This document shows, piece by piece, positions 15,719-24,883 of a stretch of DNA of 41,058 nucleotides. Every line of letters starts with the position of its first letter. The stretch's first letter is position 1. The translations under genes were made by a program, and so were the position numbers. The notes beneath the pieces are model-generated. The model did no database searches and was not told the origin of the DNA. It saw only the letters and a program-made list of their open reading frames with translations. Source of the stretch: an uncultured Lachnospiraceae bacterium (GTDB lineage Bacteria; Bacillota; Clostridia; Lachnospirales; Lachnospiraceae); contig CATKXR010000046.1 of assembly GCA_949840805.1 (NCBI GenBank), positions 1 through 41,058 of the forward strand, given 5' to 3'.

Positions 15719-16072
15719 GTCCATGAATTTGCTGATTCCGTCCACCACCTCCTGATCCAGGATGTGTTCCATCCGGCAGGCATTCTCCTCCGCTACTTCT
15801 TCCGAAACCCCGGCCACCTTCTTTAAAAATACCGTCAGGAGACAATGTCTTCTGTAAATCTCTTCCGCTTTCTCCTTCCCGCTGTCCGTCAGGTTAATTT
15901 CGCCTGAAGGAGCCATGACAATATACCCGTTCTCCCGCAGGATACTCATAGCACGGCTGACACTGGGTTTGCTGAAATTCAGCTCCCGGGCAATATCAAC
16001 AGAACGGACACTTCCCTTTTTCGCCTTTATCATCAATATCGTTTCCAGATAATTCTCTCCTGATTCGTGCAT
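15695..16072 (-). CDS. DtxR/MntR-family metal-responsive repressor
   Basis: A 125-residue protein starting MHESGENYLETILMIKAKKG. The N-terminal winged helix (SVDIARELNFSKPSVSRAM) and the dimerisation/metal domain (EIYRRHCLLTVFLKK, then ACRMEHILD) match the DtxR/MntR family, including the Cys/Glu/His positions of the metal site. Length is that of the short members lacking an SH3-like domain. An ATG at 16081 overlaps the ribosome site AGAGGG, so the ATG at 16072 is used. It heads the two-GTPase operon and probably represses it when its metal is plentiful. Confidence 0.88.
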   Translation of the reverse strand: MHESGENYLETILMIKAKKGSVRSVDIARELNFSKPSVSRAMSILRENGYIVMAPSGEINLTDSGKEKAEEIYRRHCLLTVFLKKVAGVSEEVAEENACRMEHILDQEVVDGISKFMDSNRSDFI

Positions 16073-16206
16073 TGACCCCATCCCTCTGTTCTAAAAAACC
16101 TTTTGCCCTTATCATATACGAAATTCCCCTTGCCGTCCAGTCCTCTCTTTCTGCAAAATTTATTATTTTTGTTTCCAGCCGATTTCCTCCATAACCATCT
16201 CCGAAA

Positions 16207-16710
16207 TCATCCCGTACCGGACCTTTCCAGGGCTAACAAACCGGCTTTTTTGTCGATCCCTCCCGCATAACCCGTAAGACTGCCATTGCTTCCCACCAGC
16301 CTGTGACAGGGTATTATGATGGAAATAGGATTGTGTCCCACTGCTCCTCCCACTGCCTGGGCAGACATGTGGGGCAATCCCCTTTTTTTGGCCAGGGTAT
16401 CTGCAATCTGTCCATACGTTCTGGTCTCCCCATAGGGTATTCCTTTAAGCAGCTCCCACACATCCTGGCGAAAGGCACTTCCCTGGGGTTTTAGAAGAGG
16501 TGTAAAACTCGGATTCCCGCCGCTAAAATATAAATCAAGCCAATTTTTTGTCTGTTCAAAAACCGGCAAAAACATCATGGTTTCTTTTCCGGACAAATTC
16601 TGTCCGAAATACTTCTGCCCGTCAAACCACAACCCCGTCAAAGCTTCCTGATTCCCTGCCATTGTCATACCGCCCATGGGCGATTGATATTTCCACAAAT
16701 ACTGATTCAT
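16207..16710 (-). CDS. ogt: Methylated-DNA-[protein]-cysteine methyltransferase
   Basis: A 167-residue suicide DNA repair protein that moves the methyl group of O6-methylguanine onto its own cysteine. The active-site motif IPCHRLVGSNG is present, preceded by the helix-turn-helix segment PYGETRTYGQIA and followed by TGYAGG. The in-frame ATG at 16761 is discarded because GAGG lies just before the ATG at 16710 and the family begins close to this point. It lies 38 bases after the FtsW-like gene in the same direction and may be part of the padR operon. No link between the functions is evident. Confidence 0.93.
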   Translation of the reverse strand: MNQYLWKYQSPMGGMTMAGNQEALTGLWFDGQKYFGQNLSGKETMMFLPVFEQTKNWLDLYFSGGNPSFTPLLKPQGSAFRQDVWELLKGIPYGETRTYGQIADTLAKKRGLPHMSAQAVGGAVGHNPISIIIPCHRLVGSNGSLTGYAGGIDKKAGLLALERSGTG

Positions 16711-16748
16711 TTTTTCCTCTTTTTCTTTATCACAGTCGTTTAACAGCC

Positions 16749-18365
16749 TTATCTGATACAATACTTTCCGTCCTCCAAATACCGCGGCACCACACGGTCA
16801 TACCGATAAGCCGAAAAAACCAATCCCAGCATAGCCATATGGACCACAATGCTGATGCGTCCCTCGGCAATCATGGGCAGGCTGGTAAAGGAAGCGTATT
16901 GATAACCAAAATTCCCGAGAATGTAGAGAATCCCCTCCATCGCCAGACAAATCCCGCAGCAGCAGGACAGAGAAAACGCCAGCCTTCCCCGGATCTTACG
17001 AATACAGGCAAACAGCAGCAGATAAAATCCCCCTACCGCCGCCAAAACCATCGCCCCTGCCAGCCACCCAAACAAAAGAATGCAAAGGGCGATCCGGTAG
17101 TTGTTATGGTAGTGCTGGGGCAGAATATCCCACAAGGTTACATTGGATTCATCAAAACGGATAGAGCGGGGAAGCACTCCTTCCTCTCTGGCTCTGGCCA
17201 TCGCGGCTTCCCATTCCCTCTGTTCTTCCTCTGTCTCACAGACCGCATTGATACCGATCTGCCGGGGATCTCGTTTCTCAAAATACCAGGCGCCGGTTCC
17301 GTAATCCATCAGCTCCCGGGACGTCAAATCAATCCCTCCCACCAGGGGCGTCCGGGAAAGAAGCCGGCGGATGAGGGCGCTGTTGTATGTATCGTCCCAG
17401 GTAGAACAAATATAAGCGTCTGGATTCACAAACCGCAAAAATACCTGCTGTCTGCTGTCCGTAAAAGTTAACAGGCATCCCATCACAGCCAGTCCCCCAA
17501 GAATGATTCCGTAAAATCCCCGGCGCCTTAAAATATGCCCGTCAGCCTGCCTGTTCCCCACATTGGACACACCGCCCCCCATAAAAGGAAATGGGGCACA
17601 GGAAACCTCCCTGGCAGGAATCGCCTCCGGCCGCGGGACTTCTCCAGTAAAAATATCCCGACGGGCCATCATCAGCAATGTGCCTGCCACTCCGGCGGCC
17701 AGAACAACACAGGCCGAAAGGTCACGGCTATAACCGCCACGAAATCCCGGCAGAAAAATACAAACACCGCAAAGCGCCAAAACCAACAGGATCGTTTTGC
17801 TTCCCTGCCTCCGCAGGCGATAAGCCAGAAGAATCAAAAAGGGAGCAAATAACAGGACCCCAAAATATCGGAAATAGTTGATCTGCCAGAGGAAAACTGC
17901 ATTCTGTTCACACAGCAGCTCTCCTGCCAAAAACAGGCAGCCTGCCAGCCACGGCAGCCAGTTAAAGCAGCGGACCACCAGAGGATACCCTTTCCAAGCC
18001 ATAAACGCCAGGACAAGCAGTCCGGGAATATAATACAAAAAGCCATTGGAAAACTGCTCCGGGCTCCATCGCATATAAACAGAACCCACAAGGCCGCCCA
18101 AAAGCAGCAGAAAAGTCACCGCCGTAAGCGCTGGCGCCTTCTGAATCCTGTGAACCTCATTGAGCTCTGTGCCGATAACAACCGGATCCCCCATGTCCTT
18201 CACCGCCTGCTTTTCTGCCTCCCCCCGGGAAGCTCCGCCGGCCTCATACTCCTCCATTCTGTCCAGGATGTGCTCCTCCAGCTCCCGGCCAAGCACGCCG
18301 CGCAACGGCTTGTAGGCGATCTGCTCCTCCACCGTATCCAGAAAATCCTTCTTATAATCCGCCAA
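16749..18365 (-). CDS. FtsW/RodA/SpoVE-like protein with permease-prefix domain
   Basis: A 538-residue membrane protein. The first 80 residues (HILDRMEEYEAGGASRGEAE, then DMGDPVVIGTELN) are the soluble prefix found before many Firmicute permeases. About ten hydrophobic segments follow, and the end (NNYRIALCILLFGWLAG, then IEGRISIV-like PMIAEGRISIVVHM) resembles the SEDS family of peptidoglycan polymerases, in strongly diverged form. The GTG at 18374 is too close to its GGGAGG; the TTG at 18365 has 8-base spacing and is preferred. The gene overlaps padR. This pairing suggests an envelope-stress or cell-shape accessory factor, but key catalytic residues should be checked by alignment. Confidence 0.7.
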   Translation of the reverse strand: MADYKKDFLDTVEEQIAYKPLRGVLGRELEEHILDRMEEYEAGGASRGEAEKQAVKDMGDPVVIGTELNEVHRIQKAPALTAVTFLLLLGGLVGSVYMRWSPEQFSNGFLYYIPGLLVLAFMAWKGYPLVVRCFNWLPWLAGCLFLAGELLCEQNAVFLWQINYFRYFGVLLFAPFLILLAYRLRRQGSKTILLVLALCGVCIFLPGFRGGYSRDLSACVVLAAGVAGTLLMMARRDIFTGEVPRPEAIPAREVSCAPFPFMGGGVSNVGNRQADGHILRRRGFYGIILGGLAVMGCLLTFTDSRQQVFLRFVNPDAYICSTWDDTYNSALIRRLLSRTPLVGGIDLTSRELMDYGTGAWYFEKRDPRQIGINAVCETEEEQREWEAAMARAREEGVLPRSIRFDESNVTLWDILPQHYHNNYRIALCILLFGWLAGAMVLAAVGGFYLLLFACIRKIRGRLAFSLSCCCGICLAMEGILYILGNFGYQYASFTSLPMIAEGRISIVVHMAMLGLVFSAYRYDRVVPRYLEDGKYCIR

Positions 18366-18690
18366 AAAGCACACCTCCCATCACCTGATTGACCGCCGTC
18401 TCATAAATTTTCCACTCCTCCGCCTTCTCCTGCAGCAGCCCTTTTCCCTGGGAAGTAATCTCATAATATTTCCGCGTGCGGCCGTTCTCCGCCGTTTTCT
18501 GAAAGCTGACCACCGCCCCCTGCTGCTCTAAGCCATGCAGAACCGGATACAGGGTGCCCTCTTTAAGCCGGAATACCATCTGACTCTGCCGCTCTAACTC
18601 CCGGATGATCTGATAGCCGTACATGCTCTGCTGCTCCAAAAGACGCAGCACCAGCATGGATGTGCCCAGGGCCATGTAACGTTTGTCCAT
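18352..18690 (-). CDS. PadR-family transcriptional repressor
   Basis: A 112-residue PadR protein. The winged-helix signature is clear: MYGYQIIRELERQSQMVF, then LKEGTLYPVLHGLEQQGAV and RKYYEITSQGKGLL, followed by a short dimerisation helix. It is the first gene of the operon, overlaps the downstream FtsW-like gene, and its promoter sits inside a long palindrome, which strongly suggests autoregulation. PadR proteins paired with prefix-domain membrane proteins are a common Firmicute arrangement. Confidence 0.92.
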   Translation of the reverse strand: MDKRYMALGTSMLVLRLLEQQSMYGYQIIRELERQSQMVFRLKEGTLYPVLHGLEQQGAVVSFQKTAENGRTRKYYEITSQGKGLLQEKAEEWKIYETAVNQVMGGVLFGGL

Positions 18691-18722
18691 AGGAAACTCC
18701 TTTCTTTGAAATCAAAGCAAGA

Positions 18723-18779
18723 ATACCTTGATAATCTATGTATAAAAGCTATTATACATAGATTATCAAGGTATGTCAA
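18723..18779 (-). promoter_or_regulatory. Consensus promoter inside a 52-bp palindrome
   Basis: On the minus strand, TTGACA (18774-18779), 17 bases and TATAAT (18751-18756) form a perfect SigA promoter for padR. Positions 18723-18745 and 18752-18774 are 23-base perfect inverted repeats around a 6-base centre, so the -10 and whole spacer lie within the palindrome. This is the evident PadR operator; at RNA level only part would be transcribed. Confidence 0.85.
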
Positions 18780-18867
18780 GGATTTCATAAAAAGGGGATT
18801 TTTCCTCAAGGTGAATGACCAGGGTGTAAAATTCATTCAATAGAAGTTAAATTCCTATAAAAAACAG

Positions 18868-19002
18868 ATGAAACAAATGGATCAGCAAATTTTTCAGGAA
18901 ATGAAAAAGCAAAACAACAGGCAGTTTGAAAAGACGCCGCCACCCAGGAAGGCGGATGAACCCAAAGCCAGGCATGAAAAAATACTGGCAGTGCCTGTTT
19001 GA
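18868..19002 (+). other. Small open frame, probable coding relic
   Basis: A 44-residue frame rich in Lys and Gln (MKQMDQQIFQEMKKQNN) lies between padR's promoter and the malic enzyme operon. No ribosome site is visible, its 3' end overlaps a terminator, and similar coding sense continues upstream beyond a stop. I take it as a remnant rather than a gene. Confidence 0.2.
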
Positions 19003-19018
19003 TTAATACACTGCCAGT
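18977..19018 (-). terminator. Terminator of the orotate operon
   Basis: ACTGGCAGTG (18984-18993) and CACTGCCAGT (19009-19018) pair over 10 bases; on the minus strand the stem is followed by ATTTTTTC (18977-18983). It lies about 70 bases after the malic enzyme stop and marks the end of the nine-gene minus-strand run that begins at 29245. Confidence 0.85.
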
Positions 19019-19086
19019 GTTATATATGGATTGTTTTAAAAAGTATGGATAAAACCACTCTGTTTTTTATTGTGTGCAGGAGTATA

Positions 19087-20259
19087 TCAGGCCTGTCTGG
19101 CAATTCCTTCCTCCCTGGCCGTCTCCGCCACCGCCTCGGCCACCACATTGGCCACATTCTTATTAAGCGGAGAAGGGATAATATAGTCCGCCCGCAGCTC
19201 GCTCTCCGGAATCATGCCGGCAATGGCATAAGCGGCCCGCCGCTTCATTCCCTCGGTGATGTCCCTGGCCCGCACGGCCAGGGCTCCCTTAAAGATTCCC
19301 GGAAATACCAGCACATTGTTGATCTGGTTGGGATAGTCCGACCGCCCGGTGCCTACCACCGCCGCGCCGCCAGCCAAAGCCTCCTCCGGCATGATCTCCG
19401 GCACCGGATTGGCCATGGCAAAGACAATGCCCTGATTCATGGTGCCCACCATCTCCTTGGTCACTAACCCCGGGCGGGATACCCCCACAAAGGCGTCCGC
19501 TCCCTTCATGGCATCCGCCAGGCTTCCGTGCTCCTTGTTCTGGTTGCTGATATGGGAAATCTCCTCCTGCCCCGGGTTCAGGCCTTCATCTCCCTCACAG
19601 ATCATCCCGTTGATATCGCACATAATAATATTGCCAAAGCCCATGGAGATCAGCAGCTTTCCGATGGCAATCCCCGCTGCCCCCGCGCCGTTAATCACGA
19701 TCCGCATCCTGCCCATTTCCTTCCCGGTAAGCTTTCTGGCGTTCAAAAGAGCCGCCGCCACCACGATGGCTGTCCCATGCTGGTCGTCATGAAATACCGG
19801 AATATCGCACAGCTCCTTTAACCGTCTCTCCACCTCAAAGCACCGGGGCGCCCCGATATCCTCCAGGTTAATTCCCCCAAAGCTCTGGGAGATCAGGTAA
19901 ATGGTCTGCACAAGGGTGTCCACGTCCTTGGAATTGACGCAGAGGGGAAAGGCATCCACATCCGCAAACTCCTTAAAAAGGGCACATTTTCCCTCCATCA
20001 CCGGCATCCCTGCCGCCGGGCCGATATCCCCCAGCCCCAGCACTGCCGTCCCGTCCGTGATCACTGCCACCAGATGATTCCTTCTGGTGAGTTCAAAGGA
20101 TTTGTCATAGTCCGCCGCGATCTGCCGGCACGGCTCCGCCACCCCCGGCGTATAGAGCAGTGCCAGATCCTCCCTGGTCTCAATCCGCCGGCGGGATACC
20201 ACCTCGATCTTTCCCTCCATCTCATAGTGAAGCTTCAACGATTCCTGATTCACATCCAT
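19087..20259 (-). CDS. Malic enzyme, oxidative decarboxylating
   Basis: A 390-residue short-form malic enzyme, converting malate to pyruvate and CO2 with reduction of NAD(P)+. [11 protein letters not shown] (35-45, with the catalytic Tyr), MEGKCALF (with the catalytic Lys at 91), HDDQHGTA and the dinucleotide fold INGAGAAG are present. It starts at the ATG at 20259, or two codons earlier, behind AAAGGAG. It is last in the operon, 40 bases after fumarase, and followed by a terminator. In context it would close orotate breakdown by making pyruvate and regaining reducing power. NAD versus NADP preference is not certain from the sequence. Confidence 0.92.
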   Translation of the reverse strand: MDVNQESLKLHYEMEGKIEVVSRRRIETREDLALLYTPGVAEPCRQIAADYDKSFELTRRNHLVAVITDGTAVLGLGDIGPAAGMPVMEGKCALFKEFADVDAFPLCVNSKDVDTLVQTIYLISQSFGGINLEDIGAPRCFEVERRLKELCDIPVFHDDQHGTAIVVAAALLNARKLTGKEMGRMRIVINGAGAAGIAIGKLLISMGFGNIIMCDINGMICEGDEGLNPGQEEISHISNQNKEHGSLADAMKGADAFVGVSRPGLVTKEMVGTMNQGIVFAMANPVPEIMPEEALAGGAAVVGTGRSDYPNQINNVLVFPGIFKGALAVRARDITEGMKRRAAYAIAGMIPESELRADYIIPSPLNKNVANVVAEAVAETAREEGIARQA

Positions 20260-20299
20260 AATCATCTTCTCCTTTATTTGCACGCATCTTCCCACGCTC

Positions 20300-21673
20300 C
20301 TACCTCGGCCCGATCATCTCCTCCGGATGGAACACCCGGTCAAATTCCTCCCCTGTCAGAAGCCTCAGCCCAAGGCACGCCTCCCGCAGGGAAATATCCT
20401 CCCGATAAGCCTTCTTGGCCGTCTTAGCGGCATTCTCATATCCAATCACCGGCGCCAAAGCTGTGACCAGCATCAGGGAACGGTTTAAATTCTCCCTCAT
20501 TTTCTCCCGGTTGGCCTGAATCCCGCTGACACAGTTCTTCTCAAAGGACACTAAAGAATCCGACAAGAGCCGCACCGACTGGAGGAAATTGTGAATGATC
20601 ACCGGCATAAACACATTAAGCTGAAAATTCCCCTGGGAAGCGGCAAACCCGATGGTGCTGTCATTTCCCATCACCTGCACCGCCACCATGGTCACGGACT
20701 CGCACTGGGTGGGATTTACCTTTCCCGGCATAATGGAGCTTCCCGGCTCGTTTTCCGGTATCCGGATCTCTCCCAGACCGCACCGGGGGCCGCTGGAAAG
20801 CCAGCGCACGTCATTGGCGATCTTCATCATGTCCGCCGCCAGCGCTTTTAAGGCGCCGTGGGCAAAACAGATGGCATCCTTACTGGTCAGGGCATAAAAT
20901 TTGTTGTCCGCGGTCTTAAAATCCATACCGGTCAGCTCCGACACCGCCTGGGCCGCCGCCCGGTCAAAACCCACCGGCGCATTGAGGCCCGTGCCCACGG
21001 CCGTACCGCCAAGAGCCAGCTCCTTTAGGCCCTCCAGGGAAGCCACAATCATCCCTCTGGCCTTTTCAAGCATCCCCCGCCAGCCGCTGATCTCCTGGGA
21101 AAATCCGATAGGCGTGGCATCCTGCAAATGGGTCCGCCCACTCTTGACGATTCCCTCGTTCTCTGATTCCAGTCGTAAGAGGGTCTGTATCATCCGGTCC
21201 ATAGCCGGTAAAAGCTGCTCCTTCACCTCCCCCACGGCCGCAATATGCATGGCCGTGGGAAAGGTATCGTTGGAACTCTGGGACATATTCACATGGTCGT
21301 TGGGATGCAGAAGCTTCTCCCCGGCCAGCTCATTGCCCCGGTTGGCAATCACCTCGTTTACATTCATGTTGGACTGGGTGCCGCTTCCCGTCTGCCAGAC
21401 AGCCAGAGGAAAATGGCCGTCCAGCTTCCCGGACAAAATCTCGTCACACACCTGGCTGATGATGGCAAGGCGCCTCTCATCCAGCTTTCCCAGCCTCTGA
21501 TTGGCCAGGGCCGCCGATTTTTTCAAAACCGCGAAGGCCCTTATGACCTCCATGGAAATCTTCTCCATGCCGATCTCAAAATTCCGGAAGCTCCGCTGGG
21601 TCTGGGCTCCCCAGTACCGGTCCGCCGGTACCTGTATCTCCCCCATGGAATCATGCTCCAGCCTGTACTTCAT
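20300..21673 (-). CDS. fumC: Class II fumarate hydratase
   Basis: A 457-residue class II fumarase, hydrating fumarate to L-malate without an iron-sulfur cluster. The SS-loop GSSIMPGKVNPTQ is at 311-323, HVNMSQSSNDTFPTAMH at 127-143, and THLQDATPIG at 181-190. These distinguish it from aspartase, whose copy is the gene before it. Only one base separates its ATG from the aspartase stop, with AGGAGG inside the aspartase end, so translation is coupled. It supplies malate for the malic enzyme encoded next. Confidence 0.95.
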   Translation of the reverse strand: MKYRLEHDSMGEIQVPADRYWGAQTQRSFRNFEIGMEKISMEVIRAFAVLKKSAALANQRLGKLDERRLAIISQVCDEILSGKLDGHFPLAVWQTGSGTQSNMNVNEVIANRGNELAGEKLLHPNDHVNMSQSSNDTFPTAMHIAAVGEVKEQLLPAMDRMIQTLLRLESENEGIVKSGRTHLQDATPIGFSQEISGWRGMLEKARGMIVASLEGLKELALGGTAVGTGLNAPVGFDRAAAQAVSELTGMDFKTADNKFYALTSKDAICFAHGALKALAADMMKIANDVRWLSSGPRCGLGEIRIPENEPGSSIMPGKVNPTQCESVTMVAVQVMGNDSTIGFAASQGNFQLNVFMPVIIHNFLQSVRLLSDSLVSFEKNCVSGIQANREKMRENLNRSLMLVTALAPVIGYENAAKTAKKAYREDISLREACLGLRLLTGEEFDRVFHPEEMIGPR

Positions 21674-21674
21674 A

Positions 21675-23111
21675 TCAAAGACCTCCTATCTTATGCATCC
21701 GGTCAATGCCTGAGATTCCCGGCTCTGTCATGGAAACCGGATCCAGGATAATGTCCAGCTGCTCCTGGGTCAGCAGATTGTCCCGAATCACCAGATCTCT
21801 CACCGAGCTGCCGCTGCGGATGGCCTCCTTGGCCACAATGGCGGCCTTCTCATACCCCACATAGGGACAGATGGCAGTGATAATGCCCACGCTGTTCTCC
21901 ACCAGCTCCTTGCATCGCTCCTCATTGGCTGTGATCCCCAAGATACAGTTGTCCACCAGGGTATGTACGGCACAGGCAATGGTCTCAATGGACTGGAACA
22001 GCTTGTAGAAAATAATGGGCTCAAAGGCATTCAGCTCCAGCTGTCCGGCCTCCGCCGCCATGGCCACGGTCATGTCATTGCCGATCACGTGGAATGCCAC
22101 CTGGTTCACCACCTCCGGGATTACCGGATTCACCTTCCCCGGCATGATGGAAGAACCGTTCTGTCTTGCCGGCAGGTTGATCTCTCCCAGACCAGTCCTG
22201 GGTCCCGAGGACATCAGACGCAGGTCATTACACATCTTGGACAGATTGACAGCACAGGATTTGGTGATGCCGGAGCAGGCCACATAGCCGTCCAGATTCT
22301 GGGTGGCGTCAATCAGATCATAAGCCTGAACCAGCTCCAAACCGGAAATCAGTGCAATATTGCGCACCACCCGCTGCAGATACTGGACATCCGCATTGAG
22401 TCCGGTTCCGATGGCCGTTCCTCCCAGATTGAGGCTTCTCATCTCCTCCTTTGCCCGGTCAAACCGGTTGATGTCCCGGCGGATGGCCGTGGCATAGGCC
22501 CGAAATTCCTGGCCTAAGCGAATGGGGATGGCGTCCTGAAGCTGGGTCCGCCCCATCTTGATCACATGGTCAAACTCCTCGGATTTTTTCACCAGCGCCT
22601 TGTAAAGCCGTTCCAACTCCGCCTGGGCCTTGTAAAGCAGCTTCAGGGTGGTAAGCCGTCCGCAGGAGGGGAACACATCATTGGTGGACTGGCCGTAGTT
22701 TACATGGTCATTGGGATTCACCACCGAATAATCCCCCTTCTCCCCGCCCATGATCTCAATGGCCCGGTTGGCAATCACCTCATTGGCATTCATGTTGAGA
22801 GAGGTTCCCGCTCCTCCCTGGATGGGATCCACAATAAACTGGTCGTGAAATTTCCCTTCTACAATCTCATCACAGGCCTGCACAATGGCATCCGCCCGCT
22901 TTTTGTCCAGCCGCCCCACCTCAAAATTGGTGATGGCCGCCGCCTTCTTGATCTGGGCAAAGCTGTTGATAAACTCCGGATGCATTTTCAGCCCGGTGAT
23001 AAAAAAGTTCTCCGCCGCCCTCAAGGTCTGCACCCCATAATAGGCATCCTTGGGAATCTGCTTCTCCCCAATCGAATCATGCTCAATACGATACTCTGTC
23101 TCTTGTCCCAT
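21675..23111 (-). CDS. aspA: Aspartate ammonia-lyase
   Basis: A 478-residue aspartase, deaminating L-aspartate to fumarate and ammonia. The SS-loop GSSIMPGKVNPVIPEVV (319-335), HVNYGQSTNDVFPS (136-149) and GRTQLQDAIPI (187-197) are the AspA versions of the superfamily motifs. A longer frame reaches 23231, but GAGGGAAAGG before the ATG at 23111 and the family's N-terminus (TEYRIEHDSIGEKQIP) fix the start. It follows pyrD after a hairpin-bearing gap and is coupled to fumC. In this operon it would take aspartate released from N-carbamoyl-aspartate. Confidence 0.95.
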   Translation of the reverse strand: MGQETEYRIEHDSIGEKQIPKDAYYGVQTLRAAENFFITGLKMHPEFINSFAQIKKAAAITNFEVGRLDKKRADAIVQACDEIVEGKFHDQFIVDPIQGGAGTSLNMNANEVIANRAIEIMGGEKGDYSVVNPNDHVNYGQSTNDVFPSCGRLTTLKLLYKAQAELERLYKALVKKSEEFDHVIKMGRTQLQDAIPIRLGQEFRAYATAIRRDINRFDRAKEEMRSLNLGGTAIGTGLNADVQYLQRVVRNIALISGLELVQAYDLIDATQNLDGYVACSGITKSCAVNLSKMCNDLRLMSSGPRTGLGEINLPARQNGSSIMPGKVNPVIPEVVNQVAFHVIGNDMTVAMAAEAGQLELNAFEPIIFYKLFQSIETIACAVHTLVDNCILGITANEERCKELVENSVGIITAICPYVGYEKAAIVAKEAIRSGSSVRDLVIRDNLLTQEQLDIILDPVSMTEPGISGIDRMHKIGGL

Positions 23112-23151
23112 TACCTTTCCCTCCTCTGTCATAAAAACAATCATCATTCTC

Positions 23152-23182
23152 CCCGGTTGGCACGGTAACCACGCCAACCGGG
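23152..23182 (-). promoter_or_regulatory. GC-rich hairpin between pyrD and aspA
   Basis: CCCGGTTGGC (23152-23161) and GCCAACCGGG (23173-23182) pair over 10 bases, 40-70 bases upstream of the aspA start. The minus strand continues GAGAATGATGATTGTTTTT, a poor T-tract, so partial termination or mRNA processing between the ring-opening half and the aspartate half of the operon is possible. Confidence 0.5.
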
Positions 23183-23244
23183 CCTTGCAACCCATAGACT
23201 TTAAAATGCTGCCTGTACTTTCTTTCCTCATCTATCCTGATTTA

Positions 23245-24156
23245 TCACAAAATCCCCCGGATCTGTGCGATATTGTCAATCTTGTTTTCTTCCAGATACT
23301 TCTCCATCCCGTCAATGATATCCATGGAGATGGCCGGATTCATAAAGGAAGCCGCTCCCACCTGGATAACAGTGGCGCCCGCCATAATAAACTCAATAGC
23401 ATCCTGCCAGGTGGAAATGCCGCCGATTCCCATGACAGGAATCTGCACCGCGTGGGCCACCTGGTGAACCATGCGCAGGGCAATGGGCTTGATGGCCGGG
23501 CCGGAAAGCCCCGCATACACATTGTCAAACACCGGTTTTTTCTTCTTCAGATCAATGGCCATGGCCAGGAAGGTATTGGTCAGAGACACCCCGTCCGCTC
23601 CCTCCTCCTCACAGGCCCTTGCCAGACTCACAACATCCTCCGCATTGGGGGAAAGCTTGATCACCAGCTTGTGCCTGCACACCTGGCGGATTTCCCGCAC
23701 CACCTGGCGGGCCATCTCCGTCTTCACGCCGAAATTCATTCCTCCCGCCTTCACATTGGGACAGGAAATATTCAGCTCCAAAAGATCCAGCTCACAGTCG
23801 TTAAGAAGCTTCACCGCCTCCAGGTAGTCCTCCATGGAATGTCCGCCCAGATTGACAATATTCACCAGATCCAGGGCATTCATCCGATCCGCGTCACACT
23901 CCATGAAATGCCGCACTCCCGGATTCTCCAACCCCACGCTGTTCATGACGCCGCTGGGTGTCTCCCACACGCGGATTCCGTCATTGCCTCCTCTGGGATT
24001 CAAGGTCAGACCCTTGGAGCAAAGTCCCCCTAACCGCTGAATATCAAAATACTCATTCATCTCCTTGCCAAAACCGCAGGTTCCGGATGCCAGAGCCACC
24101 GGATTCTTAAAATGCACCCCTGCAAAGCTTGTCTCCAATCTCTTACTCATCACCAA
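23245..24156 (-). CDS. pyrD: Dihydroorotate dehydrogenase B, catalytic subunit (orotate reductase)
   Basis: A 303-residue class 1B dihydroorotate dehydrogenase, the FMN subunit that interconverts dihydroorotate and orotate. The catalytic Cys lies in NISCPN (C132); the FMN site includes SGTCGFG, IKLSPN, VSLTNTF and the late [16 protein letters not shown]. It overlaps pyrK by 14 bases. With PyrK it uses NAD(H). In biosynthesis it makes orotate, but here it sits with catabolic aspartase, fumarase and malic enzyme and no other biosynthetic gene, so the NADH-dependent reduction of orotate is the likely direction, as in the degradative enzyme of Clostridium oroticum. Confidence 0.93.
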   Translation of the reverse strand: MVMSKRLETSFAGVHFKNPVALASGTCGFGKEMNEYFDIQRLGGLCSKGLTLNPRGGNDGIRVWETPSGVMNSVGLENPGVRHFMECDADRMNALDLVNIVNLGGHSMEDYLEAVKLLNDCELDLLELNISCPNVKAGGMNFGVKTEMARQVVREIRQVCRHKLVIKLSPNAEDVVSLARACEEEGADGVSLTNTFLAMAIDLKKKKPVFDNVYAGLSGPAIKPIALRMVHQVAHAVQIPVMGIGGISTWQDAIEFIMAGATVIQVGAASFMNPAISMDIIDGMEKYLEENKIDNIAQIRGIL

Positions 24157-24856
24157 ACACCTCGCTTCCCAACATCACCGGGCCGTCCTTGCAGGCCCTC
24201 TTATTCCCTGCAGAAGTCTTGCAGGTACACACCAGACAGGCGCCGATTCCGCAGGCCATCCGGTTTTCCATAGACACATACACAGGCGCCTCCACTCCCA
24301 AAGATTTACATTTTTTGTAAAGAACCTTCATCATGATCTCCGGCCCGCAGGTCATGATACAGTCGTATTGCAAGGGATCGATATCATCCGTCACAAAACC
24401 CCCCACATTGACCGTAACCCGGTCTGCCACTTTCTCATACTGGTCCACCAAAAGGGCCTCATCGCTGAATCCTAAATAAATGTCAACCACCATATCCGGA
24501 TTCTGTTTCTTAAGGGTCTTGGCCGTCAGGTACAAAGGCGCGATCCCCACGCCGCCGCCCACCAGGGCAACCTTTCCCTTTGCCTCCGGGAATCCGTTTC
24601 CGTGAGGCCCGTCCAGGGTGATCTCATCCCCGGCCTTCAATTCCGCAAAAATCTCCGTGCCCTTTCCCACAATCTTGTAAAGAAAGCTGACACTCTCCCC
24701 ATCCGCGTCATACACACTGATGGGCCGGGAGAGAAGCGGATACTCTCCCCACGCCCGGAGCATATAAAACTGCCCCATCACAGCCTGATTCTTTTCCTTT
24801 ACCTTCATCAGGCAGAAATCCTTGGAAATTCTCTGGTTTTGTAAAATTTCAGACAT
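24143..24856 (-). CDS. pyrK: Dihydroorotate dehydrogenase electron-transfer subunit
   Basis: A 237-residue iron-sulfur flavoprotein of the ferredoxin-reductase family. [10 protein letters not shown] is the FAD site, [12 protein letters not shown] the NAD(H)-binding region, and [14 protein letters not shown] with a further Cys in KRACKDGPV holds the [2Fe-2S] cluster. It carries electrons between NAD(H) and PyrD. It starts 27 bases after the symporter gene and overlaps pyrD, the normal pyrK-pyrD order. Its presence allows NADH to drive orotate reduction. Confidence 0.93.
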   Translation of the reverse strand: MSEILQNQRISKDFCLMKVKEKNQAVMGQFYMLRAWGEYPLLSRPISVYDADGESVSFLYKIVGKGTEIFAELKAGDEITLDGPHGNGFPEAKGKVALVGGGVGIAPLYLTAKTLKKQNPDMVVDIYLGFSDEALLVDQYEKVADRVTVNVGGFVTDDIDPLQYDCIMTCGPEIMMKVLYKKCKSLGVEAPVYVSMENRMACGIGACLVCTCKTSAGNKRACKDGPVMLGSEVFGDE

Positions 24857-24883
24857 GATATTCTCCTTATTTTTCTCTTAATC

